Source: Tamarix chinensis (Eukaryota; Streptophyta; Magnoliopsida; Caryophyllales; Tamaricaceae). Taken from it: a DNA stretch of 64,000 bases. Position 1 is the stretch's first letter. Every line of letters begins with the position of its first letter. Made by a program: the position numbers and the translations under genes. Below, piece after piece: positions 36,301 to 47,143 of this stretch. The notes below the pieces were generated by a model. The model saw nothing but the letters and a program-made list of their open reading frames with translations, did not search any database and was not told where the DNA came from. The stretch covers positions 64,980,367-65,044,366 of the forward strand of contig CM060173.1 in assembly GCA_030549775.1 (NCBI GenBank), written 5' to 3'.

Positions 36301-36713
36301 TAACTATATGAGGGCCATGGAATATCATAAAGGTTATATGCACGGACAGGACAAGTAGACTCTTTAGGAAAATGTTCTATTTTTAGAATGGGACTTTGGG
36401 TCTAAGAGTTAGGGCAATCAAAATTGTACCTTCGGGTAATGATTTTTGTTATGATCAGTTTTCCTTTAGACTCCTAAGTCCCGTACTATACTTTTGTTTT
36501 TTGTTGAATTATGATATCTATTTGTAACTCTATTGTGTGTTATTTCTATTTCAACTGAATTACTTTGGTTGAGTTTTGTTTTAACCTTAGCACTTAGCAT
36601 AAGAAAGGTGAGTATTCGAACTTATGCTAAGTATGGCGGTAACACTCGATAATTTAATAATTAACACTTCTACAAAAATGAAAATTTTCAATTGGAAAAA
36701 TGGGGGTGCTAAA
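33327..36713 (+). mobile_element. Giant solo LTR inside the copia RT (TSD AGTGA)
   Basis: 3,387 bp, starting TGTAATATCCCG at 33327 and ending GGGGGTGCTAAA at 36713 (a degenerate GGTGTTACA). Perfect TSDs AGTGA lie at 33322-33326 and 36714-36718. Removing the LTR and one copy rejoins the copia frame as ...QAVKWIIRHLRG. The pyrimidine-rich leader is at 33590-34480. At 35860-36040 four units of about 60 bp around ACTAGTTACC take the place of the palindromic module. No internal coding sequence. Confidence 0.9.
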
Positions 36714-36718
36714 AGTGA

Positions 36719-37290
36719 AGTGGATTATAAGGCATTTAAGGGGTACATCATCAACTTCTTTAGAGAATGGAAGGTCAATTAAAGCATTAATTAGATTTAT
36801 AGAATCATATTATAGTGGACACCTTGATAATAGAAGGTCCACTAGTGGTTATATTTTATATCTTAGTGGTTCAATGATTAGCTGGGAGTCTTTCTTGCAA
36901 AGATGGCAACTTTATCTACTAATAAGGTTGATTATTATAGCATGGAGGATTAGTACATAAGCTTAGGTTTGATGAGCATAATCCTTCTATTATTTGAAGT
37001 GATAGTCATATTGTTATTTATCTAGAAAAGAATTTGAATTATTTCCATTGTCAAATGAAACACATTAATATTAGTTATTACTTTATTTGAAGTACTATTG
37101 TTGCTAGTAAAGTTATGTTGGAGAAAGTAGTTACTTTAGAGATTTTAGCCGATATGCTAAATAAGCCATTAGCTATGGGTAAGTTTGAGAATTGTGTAGA
37201 CTAGATCACTCTTCTTTAACCATGAGGCCCTTTGGAAGGCTAAAGGTTTTTTATGAAGGTCTTCCATGCTATGCATCACAAATATTGTTT
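36719..37290 (+). pseudogene. RNase H and 3' end of the copia pol
   Basis: Continues the interrupted frame: KWIIRHLRGTSSTSLE, then YYSGHLDNRRSTSGYILYLS and SGSMISWES, the copia RNase H start with its Asp. Later, in shifted frames, come MKHINISYYFI and ILADMLNKPLAMGKFENCVD, the usual copia pol C-terminus. Several stops lie between. Confidence 0.85.
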
Positions 37291-37303
37291 CAAGGTAAAG
37301 ATC
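37291..37303 (+). other. Polypurine tract of the copia element
   Basis: CAAGGTAAAGATC has the form of the copia tract AAGGTGGAGATT directly before the LTR. Here it abuts TATAAG where TG would be expected. Confidence 0.55.
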
Positions 37304-40300
37304 TATAAGTTTTGACTAAGTATTTATTGCACAATATGGCTTGGTTTTGGTTCATGCATTTTGCTAAGAAAGTTGAGGCATGGAGTTGAGATTTTGTGGA
37401 AAACACAAGGGCCCTATGTTTTGCAACATAGGTTGTGCTTTCCCACCAAAAATACTTAATTGTTTTTTAGGTAAAAAGTCAAGAGTAAATATTGTTGAGA
37501 TTTTCTATTGAATTTGCTTCTTTGCCTATATAGGGTTTTTGTAACACCCCTATCTTTTACTACCAATTTTTTTAAAAAAAAAAACATTACAAAAGTAGAA
37601 AGACATAAATACTCTAACAAAAATATGGGGAATTTACCACCATACCTAACGTAGGATAGACAACCATATCAAGTCTAAAACAATCCATATTACATAAGAG
37701 GGATAATTTATAAATAGGGAAAAATTATAAAAGTTAGGTCTCTCAAGGAAAAACAAAAGAAAACCTCTAGATGTCCATGCTCGTTTTCCCCCAAGCCTCA
37801 AACACATGTTAGGCTAGCTACTAGGGGCCTTCAAAAACCTATACAAGTTCCTTTGCTCATGAGATTGAGCAGGTGACCAAACAAATAGTCTATGTTACAC
37901 ACTAATTAAGCCAACTTACCTTCTCAATGGGAGTTATGATGCATGCAAGGACATGAAAAGACATAGAGGTTATAATCGAACACATTGCCATACTCATGTT
38001 GTAACAAGTACATTTAAATGCTCTACTAACATGGAATTCTTGTCACGGTACTAATCATGATAAACTATAAACATGAGATACACCATGATTTCATGTTCGT
38101 GTTAAGTTTAGAAAATGCACAAAACATCCTGCTTATCATAATAATTTAGAAATGATGGATAGCAACATATGATAATGCATATGACAAGTCAATGGTACTA
38201 TTTACTAGATAACTCTAAGATCCTTTTACTTTAACCATCCATTAGGTCCATATTCAAATGTTACATAATCCATTAAATAATTTATTTATAGTACATTTTT
38301 CTTTTTGATCAATGGGATGGATTATCTCCCATGGTCTCTCAATATCTATGGAAGTTACAATAAATAAAAGTACATAAATTCTGACAAATGCCAAATAAAC
38401 CACCTAGGTGAATAGACCCTTTAGTATCAATAACCCCTAGTACATCATCAATGTCTAGAGTAGGTAACATATCAAGATCAATTAAATCCTGCTTGAAGGC
38501 AGTCCGAAGGTAAAATAAATGCTCAAAGACAAACTAACCCTAGTGGCTAATCGATGAGCGGATAATCCAGAACCATATAATGCTCCATGATCTTATACTT
38601 TAAGTGATTAGTATCTTATTCTCAGAGTCATGTACCAAACAAGGCCCACATATTATGCCAAATGAACCATATCCATATAACCATTCCTTAACCATCATAA
38701 TGATGGAAATTCCATCATTACTTACTCGAATTTAATCCATGAAATGAGTTTATTTATTTATGCTAGGAAATGGATTTTATTTATTCAAGCATCATGTCAT
38801 AACACATTTATTCCAACTTATTTATTAAAATCCTCCAAAGGTGCTTAGTGATAATACCATTGACTATGGACCATTTTATTCCATCCACATAGGTTAGTTA
38901 GTTCATGCCAAGATGTGTATTCTCATCATTAAGGAGTCATGTCATAGCATAATACTAAGTCTCAAACCATATTAAGGCTAAAAGGAAGCCAATATAACTT
39001 TTTGGCTAAATAGGTCGATCGATTATGCAAAACAGTCGATTGGTTTGGTGCAACCAAACCATAAAGTCTCTTATGGAAACTAGTCAATCCATTTGTGAAA
39101 ACTATAGGTTGTTCTAAGACGAGATGATCAGTTTGGCTAACCACTGGGTTGTTCTAAGGACTAGTCAATCAGTTGGGTAGAACCAACTGATCAGTTCATG
39201 CACAAACAACATATTTAGGCATTATAAACACAATTTATACTCCAACTACCAACCATATCATGCCCATATTATTTCCATTGCAAAAAAAAAAGATTAGACA
39301 TGCCCGAATACTAAATCATGCTACATTTTTAGAGGATCATCAAGACATTCACATAAGTCCATATCTCCTCAAAATACTTCAACTTGTGGCATGAATTATT
39401 AAAATACCACTACTACTATTTCCATATAATCATTTGAAAATCAAAAGTTGCAATGTACACTAGCTTACATAATCATTCACTCCACACCTTAAGGTAAGAA
39501 TGACTTGCCTAGAAATGCTTAGCAAAAATGCACCATGTATAAAACAATTCACCTAAAAATCCTCAATCACACCTTCAAGATAAAATTAAAAACTCAAAAA
39601 ATATCTTGCAAAAGCCATATGAACCAAAACAAATTCAAATTTGGAAAACCAAAACATAAAATACCACCTCTAAAGTGGACTCCAAGGAAAACCATTTGAA
39701 ACCTTAATATTTTCCTAAATCTAACCCTGTATTACTTAAAGTTAAAGAAAAAATAAGGAGTTAGATGAAGGATTATAAGAGGTAAGGAGATCAAAAATAA
39801 AGAACACAGGGGAAAGAAGTGGAACTCAAGAGAGGGAAAAAATAGGAAATTTGTGTAGCTAAGAGGAAATGAGGGAATAAGTGAGATAAGGCTATTAATA
39901 TACCCCCAATCCACTAGAAAAAAGGGGAGAGGAGAATCCAATCAAAAACCTAATTATCCCACTCAAATTTGGCCATTACAAGGCTAGTTTATCAAGGAAT
40001 AGGCTAACTTCTCTCATGTATCAAATGATAAATGATGAAACAATGTAGGTTAATGCACCTTAGAAAACTTTGAACATAAGAAAGAAAAAGGGGTCAAATT
40101 TCATGGAAAAAAAATCTCCTAGAATTGTAGTGATTCCTTAATATAGGGATCATCTGTTTAGGCATCCATAGAAGAGTGAAGAAGAAGGAGATGAAGGGAT
40201 GGCATCATCCTCCCCTTTTTATCAAATTTAGCCTTTGAATCTATTTGAGGTGAAAGAAGGCTCGGATTATTGCTCAAAATCACCAAATGTTGTTTAGAAA

Positions 40301-40925
40301 CCGATCATAGCTTGATTACCAAGATTCAAACTTGTTAGGCAAATTTTCTAATAAAAATCATATTCAAAAATCATATAGGTCTGATAAATCAGTCGATCAA
40401 TTTAGTGCACCCATCAACTAATAAAAGAATATTCAATTAGTTTCCTAGATCAGTTACCTTGTCATAGATCCCATAGATTGGTGTGCTTGAAAAATCACTT
40501 TCTTCCATAATTTCCAAATTTTTCCATTCCCTTTTCAAATCAAATCCAAAATACATTTCCAAATCGAGATCAAACATCATAAAATCTCATCAAGAACATG
40601 AATTTCATACTTTATAGATTTTAGATATTTGGGGTATTATACTTTTATTCTACAACAAAAGGGTTGCGATGAAACCCTAATCATTATCAAACATGCTTTT
40701 ATCTTCTCCTCTTTTGTGTTCTCTTTGATATTGAGAAAATTAATAATATCTGTGATCTATTAAGAGGTTTATTATTTATCTTTATCATAATCACATTGTT
40801 CCACATAATAAAATTTTTTATTTTCCCTAATTATTGTGATTGTTCGATGTCTCAATTAGATCTTATATTTTTTATCGTTGATTAAATATGATCCTACTCA
40901 ATCTCAAATTAGTGTTTTCACAACA
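37304..40925 (+). mobile_element. Right LTR of the copia element, split by solo LTR D (own parts 37304-37539 and 40647-40925)
   Basis: Aligns with the left copia LTR throughout. The LTR end TTTTCACAACA at 40915-40925 is followed directly by the tandem array of giant LTR R. Compared with the left copy there is a short deletion around the D insertion. Confidence 0.8.
37540..40641 (-). mobile_element. Giant solo LTR 'D' inside the copia right LTR
   Basis: 3,102 bp, from TGTAACACCCC at 37540 to GGGGTATTATA at 40641. Flanks GTTTT (37535-37539) and CTTTT (40642-40646) are a TSD with one mismatch. Minus orientation by comparison with the family. Variants of CAGTCGATTGGTT, some as near-palindromes with AACCA, recur at 38995-39200 and 40375-40470. 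No gag-pol. Confidence 0.8.
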
Positions 40926-41510
40926 TTTATGTTACATTTGGTGTTCCCTATAAAAACCTATTTAGGCATGATATTGAACTAAGTAAGGTGAGTATGGTAT
41001 CCTCCCCTTTGAAAGACTATTGGCTTTGGTGTTCTTTAATGGTTTAGTGTTATCCATAAATGCCTATTTGTAATAGGAATTAAACCAAATAAGGTGGGTG
41101 CAGTGCCCTCTTTGACCTCTAGTGATATGAAATCAAACCAAGTAAGGTGGGTATGACATCCCCTTGCAAGCATCTTGGCTCTTATATCCATTGATAGTTT
41201 GTTATTATGCATAAATGCCTAGATGGAATAAACAATAAACCAAGGTGGGTATGGTATCCCCTTTGAAATCCTCTTGGTTTTAAGATACTCTAGTGATATT
41301 GCATTTAACCAAGTAAGGCAGGTATGGTATTCCCTTGCAAGCCTCTTGGATCCGATGTCATTGATGGTTGTTATCCATAAATTCCCAATTAGAATATGAA
41401 TTAAACCAAATAAGGTAGGTGTGGTAGCTCATTTAAAATCCTAACATTCAACCAAGTAAGGTGGGTGTGCTTTTCTCTTAAAAGCCTCTTAGCTCGTATG
41501 ACTAGTGTTA
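40926..41510. repeat. Two-subunit tandem array in giant LTR R, right part
   Basis: The core AACCAAGTAAGG(T/C)(G/A)GG recurs at about 40978, 41083, 41136, 41238, 41307, 41404 and 41450; long intervals (97-105) alternate with short ones (46-69). Same array as 23700-24179. It resumes in a long subunit, whereas the left part stops in a short one, so the copia insertion came with loss or rearrangement of some array. Confidence 0.85.
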
Positions 41511-42295
41511 CAGCAGGTGTAATCGCCTAAACACCCACTCATATTATTTTAGGCAAACAATAAACCAAATTTTTGTTTAGTAATTGGAATTGTGTGGTCA
41601 TGTAATAAGTTGAAAATAATTTGATATTAATACATCAATTATTTTATGGGTGTAACATTTTCCATGTGTAATCCCTTAGAAGATTATATGTTATTATTAG
41701 CGCAAGGTTTCTCAAAAGTGTCAGCATGTGTGAATATGCTTAGTGGTAGCATGTGTTTGCGTGAGTTATGTTTTAAGTGGTCATAAGAGATAGATTTTGC
41801 TAAATTTTTAACCATATTTATGCCCTAATTGGCGATGTTTTAATCTTAGCACATTAGGGGAACAATTAGCCTTATTTTTCATGTGGTCCAATCTTCTAAA
41901 GCCTTATTTGTGGGAGTAGTGTTAGTCTATGCACAAACTAACCACACTTATTTTCCTCCACTGTTTCCTTGTACATGATTTTATAGCATTGGTTTCAAAA
42001 CTTAATTGTGTATTTTCTTTCTATTTATGATTGAGATCTCCCTTTAAAAGAGTTTTTCCACACTCAAATTCATTATTTAGTAAGTCTTATACCAGTCTTG
42101 GGTTGGGTGCTCACCACACCTAATGTTTGAGGTCTAAAAGTACTTTTAACTTTGCATTCATCATAGATTAAATAGTGATTGTAACTTCCCTATGTTGGAT
42201 GTAGTGATATCACATTTCATTTTCTATTTTAGTTGTGCAAGCTATTTTCCAAAAATAAAACTTTTTAATGTAAAAAATGAAGGTGTTACACTCAA

Positions 42296-43930
42296 TTTAA
42301 GACATTTGGTATAATATTAACACTTATATTAACCACAATAAACCTAAATCATTCACATATTACACTCATTATCTATAAATATAAACAACACTTTTACAAC
42401 ATCAAAATTTTAGAATTAGCCCAAAATGACCATTTTACTCTTATTTCACCCAAACACTTCAATTTTGTTATAAGTTTAACCTTACCCAAACGATGTCAAA
42501 CATAAACCATTATATATCAAATATTTAGTAATGACCCCAACAAATATAATGGTATACTTCAATTTTATAAAAACTAATTAGTATGACCAAAATATCCTTA
42601 TATCTAATTTTAGCATAAAATCACCTAAAACTCATTCTCCACAAAAATTCATGAATTTCACACATAATCTCCCATATAATATTCAACACCTAATAATGTA
42701 ATTAACTTAGCACAAAACACCAAATGGCCATACAGCTAAACCACCCAAGAGCTCAAATTCCAAAATTCAACTTATTACACACTAATACACAAAACCACAA
42801 GATTAAACATTTAATCACAGGATCATTAAAAATATTAAATTATAACATCATGCTTGAATATTTAAAACAAAGCCTTGCTTAGCCTAACATGGTATATTTT
42901 TCATAAAATCATAAAATTACATATTACTCATGAAATCATGCATAATACATCAATTCAATCTCATTTAATCTAAATCATGATTTTTTAAAATAGATAATGC
43001 TAATAAGGCATTCAATTTATAATACCACATAGTAATAAAAATTCCTAATTTAATGAGGTGTATAGCCTTACCTAGATACCACTGGTCTCTAAGTATAAGT
43101 AAATACTCCTCAGCACCCCTTCCTTATACCATCATAAGATCACCTAAACAACATAATAAGGGGATGCAAAAGCTTAAAAATTAGCAAATGGAAGGAAAAA
43201 GAAACGAGGAAGATTTAAACTGCAAAACGAATGTAAAAGATGGATGGAAGGGAGATGAAGTTCAGCTAGCTACAATAACCACGAGTGGGCACCACCACTA
43301 CCACAAAAACCACCTAAGAATACCACCAATAGGGTAGAATAAATAGGAAGGGAACATTATATAGTAATGACGGTTGAAGGCTCAAAAAAGGGCTAAGGAA
43401 AGAGGGAGAATGTGGTATTGGGGCTTGTGAAAATAATGGTAGAATTGTTGTAAGGGAAGGGAAAATGCAACCCAAAACATCCTAAAAAATAACATAGTAG
43501 AACTAAGAAGAATATTGGAGTTGTTTGTTTGATTAGCAAATAAAATAATTTATAAAAACTAAAGGAAAGATAGCACAACTAAATATGTAAGTTTGGTAGA
43601 AGAGGGGGAAATGTTGCACACTTGTGGTTTAGAGTTGCATGAAATGAAAACTTTGTATGAGGGGATTAAGGGCATGATAGGGGGTATGGAATCAAGTGAG
43701 ATGTAAAATGATTTAGAGGGGTATGGGTGATAGCTAGTATTTGCTTTTAAAATTTTGATTGAAAAGTGGGTTAAGTGTATGACTGGTAAAAGGGCCAAAG
43801 GGCAAGATTAGTGTACTCTTAACCTAGTTTTTGTTCGAGTAAAGTCAGATAGGAGAGAAATTTTATTAGATTCAAGTTGGGGGTTAGTGATGATAAAAAT
43901 ATATTGTTAGAAAATTGATCACAATTAATT
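42296..43930 (-). mobile_element. Giant LTR 'Q', second part (right end uncertain)
   Basis: Continues Q beyond giant LTR R. The phrase GATACCACTGGTCTCTAAGT near 43075 matches GGCTCCGGTCTCTAAGCATA near 59528 in copy B. A purine-rich segment at 43180-43800 corresponds to the minus-strand leader. No GATATTACA end is visible; homology fades near 43930. Confidence 0.6.
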
Positions 43931-44640
43931 TAATAAATTAAATTTTAAAAAATTCCCAAAAATAGGTATTTATAAAAAAAATAGTAATTGAACTTCATAA
44001 ATAAAGAATATTTATAGAAAGGTGCAAGAAAAAATTTAGGAAGCCAAATATAAAAAAAATATTTGGTATAAGAGTTTCATTTAAGCCGCAGAATATAAAA
44101 AGAGCAAAAAGACATAATTGGATAATCTATGGAAATACATTTTTCCACAATTAGACGAAATAAATATCAAAGGGTATAAAAGGGTATGAGTTGTTGCAAA
44201 AAGATTTTATAAAATCAAATAGATAAAAAATATTTGATCTCATAATTTTTTTTGGAGCCCAAACAAATTAAAATAAATAAAATAACTAAAATTGTTTAGT
44301 CACATAAATGGAAGTTTTATTATTTAAATATTTGAAAGGAATTGTTGAACTAAAATGAAATATAATGAGTTTATAAGCTTAAAATGATTATAATATGAGT
44401 AATGAATATTGGATGAGTTGTAAATATATGAAAATGACTATATTAAAATAATTATAGAAAACAAGTCTCTCCACAAACAAATAAAAGGAACTAAGAAAGG
44501 CTCAAATTTGATATGTATGGCTTGTAAATTCACATTAAATATTTTAGAAATGGATTATGAGTCTAATAATATATTAAATTTAGGAAAAATCATATTGTTA
44601 TTGTTATTTCTCACCCAGTAAGAATGAAAATTAAGACACA
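43931..44640. other. Unassigned AT-rich stretch
   Basis: Extremely A-rich on the plus strand, without frames or recognisable element ends. It may be the eroded outer end of giant LTR Q. Confidence 0.4.
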
Positions 44641-45010
44641 TCACCTTCTTCATACGGGAGGATGACAAGACACCGCATGACTCATAGGAGAAGTTTAAGG
44701 AGCCCTTGCACAAACATGTTAACCATAGGATACCCAGATGGCTTTAAATGAATAAATTCTACAAAGGTCTCAATTCAAAGACTAGAAAATTCATGGATAC
44801 TTCAGAAAATGGTGCCCCACTCAATAAGGCATATGAACAAGCATGAGACATTATTAGAATAATCACTTGCACAAATTAGTAATGGGATAGTGATATGAGT
44901 GTACATAAGGAGAAGGTAGCAGGTGTTCTTGATACAGGATTATCTCATGATTCTCTTGATAATGTGGAATTAACTTACGTAATAATGGAGCCGAACATCC
45001 TAGATGTTTT
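44640..45010 (+). pseudogene. Athila-like Ty3/gypsy gag fragment, first piece
   Basis: With frame changes, 44750-45000 reads FYKGLNSKTRKFMDTSENGA, then PLNKAYEQA and HKEKVAGVLDTG. This is the gag pattern (FYNGL... IDAAAGG... EQAYELLE... RKVAGV) of Athila/Tat elements. Stops interrupt it. It ends near MEPNIL at 45005. Confidence 0.6.
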
Positions 45011-45217
45011 TTTATCATATCTAATGTGTTCATTTTGAGTCATTATTGCATCTATATAACATATTTACAAGGAGAATATTAAGACATATTCAGACATCAT
45101 TTTAAGAAATATACAACGGGTTATAAATTATTACAATACAAGAGAAGCTATTATGCATGGAAGCCAAGTTTCAAGTTAAGAGATTTAGTTATCATGTTAT
45201 GTAGATTAGAGATCTTG
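45011..45217. other. Short unassigned stretch before a copia-type LTR
   Basis: No frame. Could be the 3' tail of the element that owns the following LTR. Confidence 0.3.
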
Positions 45218-45640
45218 TTAGCTTATTCCATGTATATATTAGTTACAATTTACTTGTAATAAATATAGTTCAATGCATGTAACATATAGATTAGACATGA
45301 ATACTTGCAACTAATTACTATTAGTTAGATAGCTAATATTATTTGACGTATAGATTTTTTACTTGAAGACGAGTGTAAAAAATAAAGGAAACGGATATAT
45401 TAGTTAGTGAGTCAATTGTAAACAATATCATGGTTGTCTATATAAGCCTTCATTGATCCATTGTAACACACAACTATGAGGATTGAATATAATGCAAGTG
45501 AATCACTTGGCTTTCTCTGTTTTGAGATTGATTGTTCTTCATAGGAATTAGTTGAGTATTTCTTATCAAGAAGCCTCGAATGTATCTTGGAGAAACATTC
45601 AAGAATTACCCCATTATTGAGTACTGAGCATCATGGTTGA
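45218..45640 (+). mobile_element. Probable copia-type LTR inserted in the Athila-like fragment
   Basis: It starts TGTTAGCTTATTCC after ATTAGAGATC, a weak purine tract. It has a TATA box at about 45438-45446 (CTATATAAG), then the poly(A)-type tail common in such LTRs (GTAACACACAAC, GAATATAATGC), and ends near GAGCATCA. It splits the Athila-like gag. TSDs are not identified, so the ends are approximate. Confidence 0.5.
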
Positions 45641-45799
45641 AGAATCTATATTCCATCTCGTTCGTTCCAAAAATTGAACCAAAATCGACCATTAAATTTA
45701 ACCATTATTGAAGATATATCCATTTCTTCATCCCTATATTAAGCCAAACAAAGAACCCCTTCTTATCCATTGAAATCAGCAAATCAGGAGAAGATCCAC

Positions 45800-46160
45800 A
45801 TAAGTTCTTAATGAAGATTTTCTCATTGCTTTTATGGCTAAGGTATCATCTATTGCTAATATGTTGGAAACTATTTATGCTACTAATGTGTATATTACAT
45901 GTTCTATCATGGAAGATCACCCCATAACACAAGTAACAATGATTTCTTCTATATACTATAGAGAAGGACATTCATTTGAGTAGTGCCCCTACTAACTTGG
46001 TGTTTGTGAACTATGTCAATAACCAAGCAAGGGATCCACAACATTATGGGAACAACTATAACTCTAATCGCCAATAGTATCCTAACTTCTCATGGATAAA
46101 CCAAGGAAACATTCATAGCCCTGTGATGCATAATGCCAAACATATCAGTTTAAGCTAAGT
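45800..46160 (+). pseudogene. Athila-like gag fragment, second piece
   Basis: Reads, across frames, FMAKVSSIANMLETIYATNV, then YREGHSFE(stop)CPY, which is the remnant of the GxNHSFxQCP zinc knuckle. Next comes NNQARDPQHYGNNYNSNR(stop), then YPNFSWINQGN, the characteristic NPYSNTYNPGW...HPNFSW tail of Athila/Tat gag. Confidence 0.7.
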
Positions 46161-47143
46161 GTTAGTGTTGGAATTGGTAGATTCCAAAAAAAAAAATTAG
46201 AGAAGGGATAATAAGATGATAGGTCAACTTAATCTTGAAAAATATTTAAGGTTAGTCACTTATATCAACCAACTAAAGTTTCAACTCTTATCTTAAATAG
46301 TGTAAGATTTTGAGACATTCACAAGACCAAACCTTAGCCTTGAGATGAGAGTTTGGTGTCAACAACTAGTGATGTATATCAAAAAAATTTGCCTCTCCCT
46401 TCATCCCTCCCACCTCTATATAGAGTTTTTTTAGGCCTTTAGTGAGTAAATTACAAATCTAACTCTTAGTGAGCAGATTTGGTTACACCCGCAACTATAG
46501 TTCATACTAATACAAGTTAACAAAGGTTGTAAGCTCTACAATCAATTAGTGGTGATCGTCAAATCTCCTTAGCCTCCTATAACATGATGAATACTATTAC
46601 AACCTATGAAAAGTGCTTATAAAACATAAATTACACATTAGGAAATTCTAACAACATGCTTTAACTAGGTTTAACTAAGAAAGGAAACTTTGGTTGATTA
46701 AAAAAGAAAGAGGTAGTCTTCTTGGTAGGCTAGAGCTTTTGGCAGAGATTCTTGAGGTTGCGTCCCCCTATTGTAAGCCTGCTTTGAAGGTCTTTATCAA
46801 CATTATCTTCCTAATGCCCCTTAAATCTACACATGAAATAGACTGCATAAGATAGTCTTCTTCAACTGAAAAGATGGCATGTAGGGGTGGATAAAATGTG
46901 GCTTTAGGTGAGCCATAATGGATCCGATTAGGAATATCTTTATAGAACCATAATGTAGCCAAAAAAAGAGCCAACCACATGTGGGGCAGGCATTTTTTTT
47001 TTCATGGCTCCCAGATAATCATGTTATTCATCAACCTAAGTGAGAAGAGTTTTAAAGTCTTTGGGTTGGGATGCTCCTGCATCATTCTAACTTTAAAAAA
47101 ACTAATAAGTAGATTATCTTTGGGTTGGGATGCTCCTACATCA
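46161..47143 (-). mobile_element. 3' LTR of CRM-like element 3 (left end uncertain)
   Basis: On the minus strand it starts TGATGTAGGAGCATCCC at 47143, directly after the polypurine tract AAGTGGGGGAGGA. CRM-like element 2 has the same arrangement (GGGGAGAA then TGATGCTAGAGC). The LTR start is duplicated: ATGCTCCT(A/G)CATCAT with CTTTGGGTTGGG occurs at 47058-47084 and 47118-47144. A TATA-like CTATATAGAGG lies near 46428. The far end is not defined. Confidence 0.6.

Larger units (their letters stand above)
24180..40925 (+). mobile_element. Ty1/copia element, internally deleted and split by three later insertions
   Basis: Own parts: left LTR 24180-24656 and 31364-31405; internal region 31406-33326 and 36719-37303; right LTR 37304-37539 and 40647-40925. 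Both LTRs come to about 515-520 bp. The left starts TGATCTTTGAATAAG, the right starts TATAAGTTTTGACTAAG, and the right ends TTTTCACAACA. They share TTTTGTGTTCTCTTTGATAT but differ at many sites, so the element is old. The internal region is only about 2.5 kb: gag, then a jump to the RT hinge, with protease and integrase missing. No TSD is visible; both flanks are the tandem array of giant LTR R. Confidence 0.8.
21153..42290 (+). mobile_element. Giant LTR 'R', probably a solo LTR, split by a copia element (own sequence 21153-24179 and 40926-42290)
   Basis: It starts TGTAATACCC at 21153 and ends GGTGTTACA at 42290. Perfect 5-bp TSDs CTCAA flank it (21148-21152 and 42291-42295), and Q sequence continues outside. 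Its own length is about 4.4 kb after removing the copia element. The layout is an AT-rich start, a pyrimidine-rich leader (about 21840-22440), a two-subunit tandem array, and an end shared with the family. No internal gag-pol of its own is seen, so a solo LTR formed by LTR-LTR recombination is the simplest reading. Confidence 0.75.
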
